Shown here: positions 18,173 through 26,268 of the stretch, one piece after another
Numbering within the stretch: the stretch's first letter is position 1
Layout of the letters: each line of letters opens with the position of its first letter
NCBI RefSeq assembly: GCF_030519375.1
Contig: NZ_JAUMKB010000014.1
Location: 1 to 64,000, forward strand
Direction: 5' to 3'
DNA length: 64,000 nucleotides
From: Mucilaginibacter tolerans
GTDB lineage: Bacteria > Bacteroidota > Bacteroidia > Sphingobacteriales > Sphingobacteriaceae
Translations under genes and position numbers: made by a program
The notes under the pieces: generated by a model
The model's input: only the letters and a program-made list of their open reading frames with translations
Database searches by the model: none
Told to the model about the DNA's origin: nothing

Positions 18173-21100
18173 ATGATGATCAATTTTATTCGGGCGAGCC
18201 ACGGACGGAAAGTTTTGTATTTGATACCTGTTCTTTTGCTGTTTACCAGTGTTTTTCTTTCATGTAAAAAGAAGGAATTGCAAGCACCTTTATTCGAGCT
18301 ATTACCGTCATCACAAACCAATGTTCATTTTGCAAATAAATTAAACGACAGCGATGAGCCCGGTATTTTGAAATATCTGTATTTCTATAATGGCGGAGGT
18401 GTTGCCATAGGCGACATTAACAATGACGGTTTGCCTGACATCTACTTTACTTCAAATAAAAAGAGCGGTAACAAACTTTATCTGAATAAAGGTAACTATA
18501 AGTTTGAAGACATTACGGATAAAGCAGGCGTTGCAGGCACTGCCGATTGGTGCACTGGTGTTACAATGGCCGATGTAAACAATGATGGCTATCTGGATAT
18601 TTATGTTTGCGCAGTTGCAGGAAAGCTCGACCTGAAAGGTCACAATTTGCTCTATATCAATAACCATGACGGGACATTTACAGAACAGTCAGCCGAATAT
18701 GGCCTCGATTTTTCCGGTTATTCAACCCAGGCGGCTTTTTTTGATTACAATCATGATGGTAAACTGGATTGTTTTCTGCTAAATCAATCCAACCACTCTG
18801 TCGAGACCTATGGTGATACCAGTTTGCGCAGAAAAGTTAACAAGCTGGCCGGCAGTAAGCTGTATCTGAATAAAAATGGCCATTTTGTTGATGTTACCTT
18901 GCAATCAGGTATTTATAGCAGCGCATTGGGCTATGGTTTAGGGGTAGCCGTAGGCGATCTGAATAATGATGGATGGGACGATATCTATGTTGGTAACGAT
19001 TTCCACGAGAATGATTATTACTATATCAATAATCATGATGGCACATTTACGGAGTCGGGAGGCAAACATTTTAATCATTACAGCCGGTTTAGTATGGGTA
19101 ATGATATGGCTGACTTTAATAATGACGGCCAATTGGATATTGTGACGGCCGACATGCTGCCAGGAGAAGAAAAAATACTAAAAAGTTACATTGGGGATGA
19201 ATCTTATGATCAGTATAAGGTTAAAATACTAAACGGGGGATTCCAATACCAATACTCACGAAATTGCCTGCAAAAAAATCTCGGAAATGGGGAAGCTTTC
19301 AGTGAGGTTGGTTTAATGGATGGCATTTATGCGACGGACTGGAGCTGGAGTCCGCTGCTGGCCGATTTTGACAATGATGGCATAAAAGACTTGTTTATTG
19401 CCAATGGAATCAAACGCAGGCCGATGGACATGGACTACGTCAGTTTTATTTCCAATATGTCTACACAATTGATGTTGGCTTCATCACATCAGATGGATAG
19501 CACAGCCATCGATAAAATGCCTGGTGGCGAGTCGCATAGCTATATTTTTAAAGGCACACCGGATGAGAAATTTATTGATAAAAGTTTATTATGGGGTATT
19601 AAAGATGCCATGATATCCAACGGTGCTGCCTACGCCGATCTGAATAATGACGGGCATCTCGACCTGGTGACTAATAACATGAATCACGAGGCCTGTATCT
19701 ACAGAAATGAGTCAAAGGGTACACATTATCTTAGTCTAAAATTTAACGGCAAGGAAGACAATAAGTTTGGCATAGGGGCCAAAGCCTATGCTTTTTCGGG
19801 TGGGAAACTGCAGTACGAGCAATTGATGCTGACACGAGGTTTCCAATCATCGGTAGAACCCAAACTGCATTTTGGATTCGGCAGTGCACAAAAAATAGAT
19901 AGCCTACTGATAGTTTGGCCCAATCAAACCTATCAAATTGTCCGGAATGTAAAACCCGACCAAACTTTAATAACCAATCAAAAAAATGCCGGCGGCCATT
20001 TTAATTATGCCAGCTTTTTCCCACCCAAAGCGCCAATGTTTACGAATATCACTAAGCAAGTAAACATTAAATGGCAGCATGTAGAAGATAGTTTTGTAGA
20101 TTTTAATTTTCAACCGCTTATACCACATATGCTATCGCAGGAAGGGCCAAGAATCGCGGTTGCCGATGTGAATCATGATGGGTTGGATGATTTTTATGTA
20201 TGCGGTGGTAAGGGACAACCAGGCGCCCTGTTTATTCAGCAAACTGATGGCAGGTTTAAAGAATCTCAACAGCCTGATTTGGTTCGCGATGCTGCTGGCG
20301 AAGGTGTAGATGCTGTTTTTCTGGATGTAAATCATGATGATTACCCCGATTTGTATGCCGTTAGCGGCGGCAATGAATTACCTGATGGGGATGCAGCTTT
20401 AGCTGATCATTTATACATTAATGATGGTAAAGGAAACTTTAAAGAATCAAATGATATTCCTTCAATCAAATTGAACAAATCAGCGGTGGCTGTTGCTGAC
20501 GTAAACCATGATGGTTACTCAGATATTTTTGTTGCAGGAGCCCCTGCGTCACTGCATTACGGAAAAATTCCGGAGTCTTATCTATTGATAAACGATGGCC
20601 GTGGCCATTATCAGAAAGCTCAAATACCGGATGAGTTGAAATATGCCGGTTTAATAAGATCGGCAGCTTTCGCTGATATGGATGGCGATGGCTGGCCCGA
20701 TTTGGTTGTGGCGGGTGAGTGGATGCCCGTAAAAGTCTTTATGAACCGAAAAGGGAAATTTATTCAGGAGCATGGTGACGAACTGGATAAGCTATCGGGC
20801 TGGTGGCAGCGGATTGTATTGACTGATGTAGACGGCGATGGTAAAACAGATATTATAGCAAGCAATTATGGCTGGAACTCCAAATTGAAACCAACAGCAG
20901 AGGACCCGGTAAAACTGTTTTTATCCGATCTGGACAAAAATGGTACTGTAGATCCGATACTCACTTATAGTATTGATAAGAAGGACTACACCTTTTTAGG
21001 TAAGGGCGATATTGAGAAACAAGTGCCAATCCTGAAAAAGAAGTTTTTATACTATCACAACTTTGCCGGTAAAACGGTGCAGGAAATCTTTGGAGATTCA

Positions 21101-21484
21101 TTAAGCAAGTCTCCATGGATAGCCAATTGCTTTTCCTCAGGAGTATTTTATAACAAAGGACAAGGCAGTTTCCAATTTAAAGCATTGCCATCGAACATGC
21201 AGGTAGCACCGCTTTTTGGTTTAGCAGTATTGCAGGGGAAGGGATTAATAACAGGGGGTAATTATTCGGGTGTGGTGCCATATGAAGGTAGGTATGACGC
21301 TGATTACGGCGATGTTTTACTGATAGATAAAGCAAGAAATCATAAATTTATTTCACCAATTGAGTCTGGATTTCTGGTAAGAGGGGAAGTGCGGGATATT
21401 AAAGCAATCCATACTGCAAAAGGGATGATCTATGCGGTGGCGATAAACAACAAACCAATAGAGTTTTTCAAACCAAATTATTAG
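18173..21484 (+). CDS. CRTAC1-type lipoprotein: VCBS/FG-GAP repeats with ASPIC/UnbV domain (copy 2)
   Basis: An 1103-residue paralogue of the protein at 13628-16933, with the same plan. The lipobox is before Cys31 (TSVFLSC). A conserved opening (LFELLPSSQTNVHFANKL, YFYNGGGVAIGDINNDGLPD) is followed by numerous DxNxDG calcium loops. The ASPIC/UnbV module lies at about 530-595 (FGIGAKAYAFSGG, LTRGFQSSVEPKLHFG, LLIVWPN), followed by a second propeller and the closing FLVRGEVRDIKAIH. It heads a tight run: the GH65-like gene starts 2 bp after its stop and the PAP2-like gene overlaps that one, so the three are very likely co-transcribed. Role unknown. The position points to binding or presenting the substrate that GH65 acts on. 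Confidence 0.85.
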   Translation: MMINFIRASHGRKVLYLIPVLLLFTSVFLSCKKKELQAPLFELLPSSQTNVHFANKLNDSDEPGILKYLYFYNGGGVAIGDINNDGLPDIYFTSNKKSGNKLYLNKGNYKFEDITDKAGVAGTADWCTGVTMADVNNDGYLDIYVCAVAGKLDLKGHNLLYINNHDGTFTEQSAEYGLDFSGYSTQAAFFDYNHDGKLDCFLLNQSNHSVETYGDTSLRRKVNKLAGSKLYLNKNGHFVDVTLQSGIYSSALGYGLGVAVGDLNNDGWDDIYVGNDFHENDYYYINNHDGTFTESGGKHFNHYSRFSMGNDMADFNNDGQLDIVTADMLPGEEKILKSYIGDESYDQYKVKILNGGFQYQYSRNCLQKNLGNGEAFSEVGLMDGIYATDWSWSPLLADFDNDGIKDLFIANGIKRRPMDMDYVSFISNMSTQLMLASSHQMDSTAIDKMPGGESHSYIFKGTPDEKFIDKSLLWGIKDAMISNGAAYADLNNDGHLDLVTNNMNHEACIYRNESKGTHYLSLKFNGKEDNKFGIGAKAYAFSGGKLQYEQLMLTRGFQSSVEPKLHFGFGSAQKIDSLLIVWPNQTYQIVRNVKPDQTLITNQKNAGGHFNYASFFPPKAPMFTNITKQVNIKWQHVEDSFVDFNFQPLIPHMLSQEGPRIAVADVNHDGLDDFYVCGGKGQPGALFIQQTDGRFKESQQPDLVRDAAGEGVDAVFLDVNHDDYPDLYAVSGGNELPDGDAALADHLYINDGKGNFKESNDIPSIKLNKSAVAVADVNHDGYSDIFVAGAPASLHYGKIPESYLLINDGRGHYQKAQIPDELKYAGLIRSAAFADMDGDGWPDLVVAGEWMPVKVFMNRKGKFIQEHGDELDKLSGWWQRIVLTDVDGDGKTDIIASNYGWNSKLKPTAEDPVKLFLSDLDKNGTVDPILTYSIDKKDYTFLGKGDIEKQVPILKKKFLYYHNFAGKTVQEIFGDSLSKSPWIANCFSSGVFYNKGQGSFQFKALPSNMQVAPLFGLAVLQGKGLITGGNYSGVVPYEGRYDADYGDVLLIDKARNHKFISPIESGFLVRGEVRDIKAIHTAKGMIYAVAINNKPIEFFKPNY

Positions 21485-21486
21485 AA

Positions 21487-23520
21487 ATGCATAAAGTATA
21501 CAGGTTACTGGCCGGCTTAGCTGTTCTTTTCAGTTCGGCTGCCTATGCCCAGGATGAGTGGGTAATAAAGGCCGATAAAATTGATCCGGCAAATTACTAT
21601 GGGGTTACTGTTGCCAATGGAATGATTGGTATAGTGTCATCGCCGGAGCCTTTTAAAGTGAAAAATGTGGTGCTGGCAGGCGCTTATGACCTTTATGGCC
21701 GTGGCAGGGTAAGCAATTTCCTGAATAGCTTTAATCTGCTTAATATGTACCTGGAAATCAATAACCGCCGGGTTGAAGCCAAGAATATCCGCAATTTTAA
21801 GCAGGAACTGGATATGCAGCATGCCGCTTTTACCACTACTTTTGATTATGGCGATGAGGCTTCCATCAAATACACTTATTATTCCTTACGCCATCTGCCT
21901 TTTACCGTTTTGATGGATATCTCTGTCACCGCTAAAAAACCGGTCAATATAACAGCTGCCAGCATAATGGAAGCCCCTGATGCTCTAAAAGATGTGCAGA
22001 ATTATTATAACGAGATCGATCGTCCGCATGTAACCATCAGTTTGCTGACATCGACTGCAAAAAGCCCTACAGGTAAACTCTTATTATGTGCTTCCAATAC
22101 TTTCCTGTTTAATGAAGCTCACGGGCAAGAGCCCCGCGTGATCCATGAGATGTGGGACAATAATATGCACCTGATGAAGTTCAGCAAAAAGATTGAGTCA
22201 GGGCAAACTTATAAATATGCTGTTGCCGGATCATCTATTACTTCAGCGCACGACGCCGATCCGTTGAATCAGGCCGAGCGTTTAACCATGTTTGCAAAAC
22301 TGGAAGGCCGAGACCGTTTGGTTCAGTACCATGAAAAAGCATGGGATGAGCTTTGGAAGAGCGACATAAAAATTGAAGGCGACGCTCAATCCCAGCAAGA
22401 TATTCATAGTATGCTATATCATCTGTATTCATTTTCGCGTGCCGGTACAGCTTACTCCCCTTCGCCGATGGGCCTTTCCGGCTTAGGTTACAATGGCCAT
22501 GTTTTTTGGGATGCCGATTTGTGGATGTATCCTGCTCTGCTCGTCTTACATCCTGAAATTGCCAAATCATTAGTTGAATACCGTTACCAGCGTTTGGCTG
22601 TCGCCAAGCAGAATGCGTTTTCACATGGTTATAAAGGCGCTATGTTCCCCTGGGAGAGTGCGGACAGCGGCGTGGAGGAAACACCAGTTTGGGCGCTGAG
22701 CGGCCCTTTTGAGCATCATATAACAGCTTGTGTGGCCTTTGCTGCCTGGAACTACTATTGCGTTACCCAGGATAAACAATGGCTGCAGGAAAAAGGCTGG
22801 CCGATACTCTCAGCCACTGCCGATTTTTGGGCAAGCCGCGTGGAAAGAAACGGCCCGGGACATTATGATATCAAAGACGTGGTCGCTGCCGACGAATGGG
22901 CGGAAAATATTGATAATGACGCCTTCACCAACGCTGCCGCTATAGCGAACCTGAAAAACGCTACTGAAGCTGCTAAGATATTAGGACTCAAGGCTGACCC
23001 GGATTGGGAGGTAGTTGCCCAAAATATTCCGATCCTGAAAATGGATAACGGCGTAACCAAAGAGTTCGCATCATACAAGGGCGAAGGCATAAAACAGGCT
23101 GATGTTAATCTCCTTGCTTACCCGCTTAAAACCATTACAGATCAAAATCAGATAAAAAAGGACCTGGAATACTATGAAACACGGGTGCCAAATGAGGGTA
23201 CACCAGCAATGACACAGGGTATATTTACATTGCTGTATTCAAGAATAGGTAATGGTGATAAAGCCTTGCACTTCTTTAAAGACGCTTATGAGCCAAACCT
23301 GAATCCGCCATTCAGGGTGATTGCTGAAACAAAAGGCGGAACCAATCCATATTTTGCTACCGGCGCCGGAGGTATAGTGCAAAGCTTGCTGATGGGTTTT
23401 GGGGGTCTGGACATTACACCGCAGGGTATTATTCAGGTCAAGAGCACCTTGCCATCAAAATGGAAATCGGTAACCATTACCGGTGTCGGGGTGGATAAGA
23501 AGACCTATACGATCAAATGA
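21487..23520 (+). CDS. Secreted GH65-like alpha-glycosidase
   Basis: A 677-residue protein with a signal peptide ending AAYAQ (residues 1-22). An N-terminal beta-sandwich of the GH65 type leads into an (alpha/alpha)6 barrel. Motifs are VFWDADLWMYPALL (Asp342, Asp344), YRYQRLAVAKQNA, GAMFPWESADSG, VVAADEWAENIDNDAFTNAA (Glu470 is the candidate acid) and GEGIKQADVNLLAYPL (Glu533 region). GH65 covers phosphorylases and hydrolases of trehalose, kojibiose and maltose, and the vertebrate glucosylgalactosyl-hydroxylysine glucosidase. A secreted form without a phosphate-rich cytosol is more likely a hydrolase; that is inference. It starts 2 bp after a CRTAC1 gene and its stop overlaps the next start (ATGA). 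Family call good, substrate open. Confidence 0.82.
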   Translation: MHKVYRLLAGLAVLFSSAAYAQDEWVIKADKIDPANYYGVTVANGMIGIVSSPEPFKVKNVVLAGAYDLYGRGRVSNFLNSFNLLNMYLEINNRRVEAKNIRNFKQELDMQHAAFTTTFDYGDEASIKYTYYSLRHLPFTVLMDISVTAKKPVNITAASIMEAPDALKDVQNYYNEIDRPHVTISLLTSTAKSPTGKLLLCASNTFLFNEAHGQEPRVIHEMWDNNMHLMKFSKKIESGQTYKYAVAGSSITSAHDADPLNQAERLTMFAKLEGRDRLVQYHEKAWDELWKSDIKIEGDAQSQQDIHSMLYHLYSFSRAGTAYSPSPMGLSGLGYNGHVFWDADLWMYPALLVLHPEIAKSLVEYRYQRLAVAKQNAFSHGYKGAMFPWESADSGVEETPVWALSGPFEHHITACVAFAAWNYYCVTQDKQWLQEKGWPILSATADFWASRVERNGPGHYDIKDVVAADEWAENIDNDAFTNAAAIANLKNATEAAKILGLKADPDWEVVAQNIPILKMDNGVTKEFASYKGEGIKQADVNLLAYPLKTITDQNQIKKDLEYYETRVPNEGTPAMTQGIFTLLYSRIGNGDKALHFFKDAYEPNLNPPFRVIAETKGGTNPYFATGAGGIVQSLLMGFGGLDITPQGIIQVKSTLPSKWKSVTITGVGVDKKTYTIK

Positions 23521-24869
23521 CCAATTTAATTATTAAATACATGATGAAACGTTTTTTATTTTTTGTGCTGATAACTGCCGTGTTTTTTACATCGTGTAAA
23601 AAACCAGATTATGAGAAAATACTGCACGATCCAACCTTATACAGCAGGACTGTGCATGAACTGAATGCTGTGGTAATGGGTAATAACTTTACGCCCGTGG
23701 TAGCATCGCGAAACTATGCCTATGCTTCTATTGCAGGCTATGAAGTAATTGCAGCAGGGTATCCTGATAAATACCACTCGTTGGTTGGCCAGGTAAACGG
23801 GCTTACAAAAGTTGCCAAACCTACCGCCGGGAGAAAAATAGATTATGAATATGCCGCTATTCTTGCATTTTGTAAAGTAGGTGAGGCAGTGACCTTTCCG
23901 GAAGGCAGCATGAGAGATTATACAGATAGTCTTCATCAGATTGCAGTTACACATGGCATGCCTTCTGAAATAATTACCAACTCAGAGAATTATGCTAAGG
24001 CCGTTGCTGCTTCAATCATGGCCTGGAGTAAAAAGGACAACTACGCCAAAACAAGAAGCGCCCCGAAGTTTGCTGTGAACGATTCAGCATGGCGGTGGGT
24101 GCCAACTCCACCGGCTTACACCGAGGCTGTTGAGCCGCATTGGAGCGAGATCAGAACGATGGTAATGCACGACGCCAAACAGTACCGGGTTCCACCACCA
24201 CCAACTTTCAATGTTACCGACCCGAGCAGCAAGTACTATAAAGAGGTAATCTATATAAAAAATACCGTTGATAGCTTAAATGCAGAACAAACCCATATTG
24301 CCGACTTTTGGGACGATAACCCGGGTAAGTTAAATGTTTCCGGACACGTGATGTTTGTGACTAAAAAGTTTTCACCTCCAGGGCACTGGATGAGTATTGT
24401 GGGTATCGGTGCTCAAAAAGTTAACGCCGATTTTAATACTACGGTATGCGCTTATGCGAAGACTGCCATTGCGTTGTTTGATGCCTTTATCGAGTCGTGG
24501 ACAGCTAAATATGTTTACAAAACAGCCCGCCCTGAGACCATTATCAATAAGTTTTTTGACAAAAACTGGAGACCACATCTGCAAACGCCGCCGTTCCCGG
24601 AGTATACCTGCGGTCATTGCACCATTTCGGCAGCAGCCGCCGAAGCGCTTACCAGTGTTTTGGGAGAAAACGTTGCTTACACCGATACCTCAGAGTTAGA
24701 ATTCGGTATTAAAAATCGCTCCTATAAATCGTTCAAAGACGCCGCTGCAGAGAATGTTCTGGCCAGGTTTTACGGCGGTATACACTTTCACAACTCGTGT
24801 ATCGTGTCGAACGGTTTCGGTACTGTTGTAGGAGATTCGGTAGTGAAAAAGCTCGTAATGAAAAAATAG
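23517..24869 (+). CDS. PAP2-fold lipoprotein, vanadium-dependent haloperoxidase-like
   Basis: A 450-residue exported protein. A lipobox (VFFTSC) follows the Met-Met-Lys-Arg start region. The C-terminal third has the three PAP2/vanadium-haloperoxidase motifs in order: KTARPET, then PEYTCGHCTISAAAA (in place of the usual PSGH), and ARFYGGIHFHNSC carrying the Arg and His that bind phosphate or vanadate. These proteins bind vanadate or hydrolyse phosphate esters, and sequence alone does not decide which. The first ATG overlaps the GH65 stop as ATGA, favouring translational coupling; starts at 23541 or 23544 would give a tidier signal peptide. PAP2 genes next to CRTAC1 and SusCD genes recur in Bacteroidota as far as I recall, but no pathway is settled. 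The Ser to Cys change in the SGH motif is unusual. Confidence 0.8.
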   Translation: MTNLIIKYMMKRFLFFVLITAVFFTSCKKPDYEKILHDPTLYSRTVHELNAVVMGNNFTPVVASRNYAYASIAGYEVIAAGYPDKYHSLVGQVNGLTKVAKPTAGRKIDYEYAAILAFCKVGEAVTFPEGSMRDYTDSLHQIAVTHGMPSEIITNSENYAKAVAASIMAWSKKDNYAKTRSAPKFAVNDSAWRWVPTPPAYTEAVEPHWSEIRTMVMHDAKQYRVPPPPTFNVTDPSSKYYKEVIYIKNTVDSLNAEQTHIADFWDDNPGKLNVSGHVMFVTKKFSPPGHWMSIVGIGAQKVNADFNTTVCAYAKTAIALFDAFIESWTAKYVYKTARPETIINKFFDKNWRPHLQTPPFPEYTCGHCTISAAAAEALTSVLGENVAYTDTSELEFGIKNRSYKSFKDAAAENVLARFYGGIHFHNSCIVSNGFGTVVGDSVVKKLVMKK

Positions 24870-24896
24870 CGCTTTGCGTGATAGATTTTCCCAAAG

Positions 24897-24923
24897 GCAG
24901 CTGTATAAGCGACTGCTTTTTTT
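24897..24923 (+). terminator. Weak intrinsic terminator
   Basis: A short GCAG/CTGC stem (24897-24900 and 24913-24916) is followed by seven T residues, between the PAP2 gene and the GH130-like gene. Stem strength is modest. Confidence 0.45.
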
Positions 24924-24954
24924 ATTTTGTTAAACCAATTTAACCTGCCATATT

Positions 24955-26127
24955 ATGCGTCATATCTTACTGCTTGCATTTGGAGTATTAATCGTCTGCG
25001 GATGTAATAATAATCAGAGCCGTTCTGATAAGGCACCTCAATCGATAACGAAAACAGATTCAACAACTGATTGGGCGCTGCTCCCTTTTAAAAAATTGGA
25101 TAGTGTAAATCCTATTTTGCAGCCAGGTAACGGAAACTTCACCGATCCTATTCGCAAAACAAAAACTTTGTGGGAAGAAAAGGACGTGTTCAATCCGGCG
25201 ATAGTTCAGAAAGATGGTAAAATATACATGCTTTACCGTGCTCAGGACAAAATAGGAAAACCAGGAGGCACCTCGCGGATAGGTTTGGCAGTGAGCACAG
25301 ATGCAGTTCATTTTACCCGAATGCCTGCGCCGGTATTGTATCCTGATAATGACTTATATAAAAAACTGGAATGGGAGGGTGGTTGCGAAGATCCACGGGT
25401 GGTTGAAGATAGCCTTGGGACTTATTATATGACTTATACGGCTTTCGATGGGCAAATAGCCCGTCTGCTGGAAGCCACATCGAAAGACCTGCAGCATTGG
25501 ACAAAGCATGGTAGTGTGTTTGCAAAAGCCTATAATGGTAAATATGCAAAGCTATGGAGTAAATCCGGATCGATTGTTTCAGCTTATAAAGACGGGCAAC
25601 CTATCGCAGTAAAGATCAATGGAAAATACTGGATGTACTGGGGCGATACACAAATTTGGTGCGCTTATTCTGATAATTTGTTGGATTGGACGCCTGTTGA
25701 AATGAAAGCGGGTGAACATTCGCCCGTAAAACTCAGGTCACAAGCATTGGATATGCCTGATTTGAAAATTGTATTGCCAACCCGCGAAGGTAAGTTTGAC
25801 AGCGACCTCGTTGAGTCGGGGCCTCCGGCTATGCTGACAGATAAAGGAATAAGGTTGATCTATAACAGCCGTAATATGCGGGAGTATGGCGATAAATCGC
25901 TGCCTGATGGGACTTATACCGCCGCGCAGGTGTTATTTGATAAAAATGATCCGACCAAGATCATCAAACGGATGAATACCTGGTTTATGCGTCCTGAAAA
26001 GCCCTATGAGATCACCGGACAAGTGAACCAGGTTTGTTTCCTGGAAGGGTTAACCCAGTTTAGAAATGTGTGGTATTTGTACTACGGTACGGGCGATTCG
26101 AAAATAGCAGTAGCTGCCAGCAGGTGA
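24955..26127 (+). CDS. GH130-like lipoprotein, mannoside phosphorylase or hydrolase family
   Basis: A 390-residue lipoprotein (LIVCGC, Cys17) with a five-bladed propeller fold of the GH130 type. Typical segments are VFNPAIVQKDGKIYMLYRAQD, SRIGLAVSTDAVHF, WEGGCEDPRVVEDSLGTYYM (Asp146 candidate acid), YMTYTAFDG, and the closing CFLEGLTQFRNVWYLYYGTGDSKIAVA. GH130 enzymes act on beta-1,4- or beta-1,2-mannosides, some as phosphorylases in the cytoplasm and some as exported hydrolases. The lipid anchor argues for the exported hydrolase type. It closes the plus-strand island, 85 bp after the PAP2 gene, and a strong bidirectional terminator follows. GH43- or GH32-like propellers are less likely because the GGCEDPR motif is GH130-like. 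Confidence 0.75.
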   Translation: MRHILLLAFGVLIVCGCNNNQSRSDKAPQSITKTDSTTDWALLPFKKLDSVNPILQPGNGNFTDPIRKTKTLWEEKDVFNPAIVQKDGKIYMLYRAQDKIGKPGGTSRIGLAVSTDAVHFTRMPAPVLYPDNDLYKKLEWEGGCEDPRVVEDSLGTYYMTYTAFDGQIARLLEATSKDLQHWTKHGSVFAKAYNGKYAKLWSKSGSIVSAYKDGQPIAVKINGKYWMYWGDTQIWCAYSDNLLDWTPVEMKAGEHSPVKLRSQALDMPDLKIVLPTREGKFDSDLVESGPPAMLTDKGIRLIYNSRNMREYGDKSLPDGTYTAAQVLFDKNDPTKIIKRMNTWFMRPEKPYEITGQVNQVCFLEGLTQFRNVWYLYYGTGDSKIAVAASR

Positions 26128-26217
26128 TAACAGGCGATTTTTTTGTTAATATATCTATCCCTGAGCAAGGAGGTCATTCACTGGATGGCAATAAGGTTTT
26201 AACTTAACCCCAAATAA

Positions 26218-26248
26218 AAAGACTACTTTCCCCAGGAAAGTAGTCTTT
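26218..26248. terminator. Bidirectional intrinsic terminator
   Basis: A perfect 14-bp stem, AAAGACTACTTTCC (26218-26231) with GGAAAGTAGTCTTT (26235-26248), has a 3-nt loop between convergent genes. The flanking A-tract and the T-rich end serve both strands. Confidence 0.85.
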
Positions 26249-26268
26249 CGTTATCGTATATTATTTGA

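Noticed and set aside
22238-22624. 128-codon minus-strand frame inside the GH65-like gene
   Set aside because: It overlaps a well-supported gene on the other strand and has no domain signature.
24955-26127. GH43 or GH32 family instead of GH130
   Set aside because: The GGCEDPR motif and the closing EGLTQ..WYLYYGTGD segment fit GH130 better; certainty needs a profile search.
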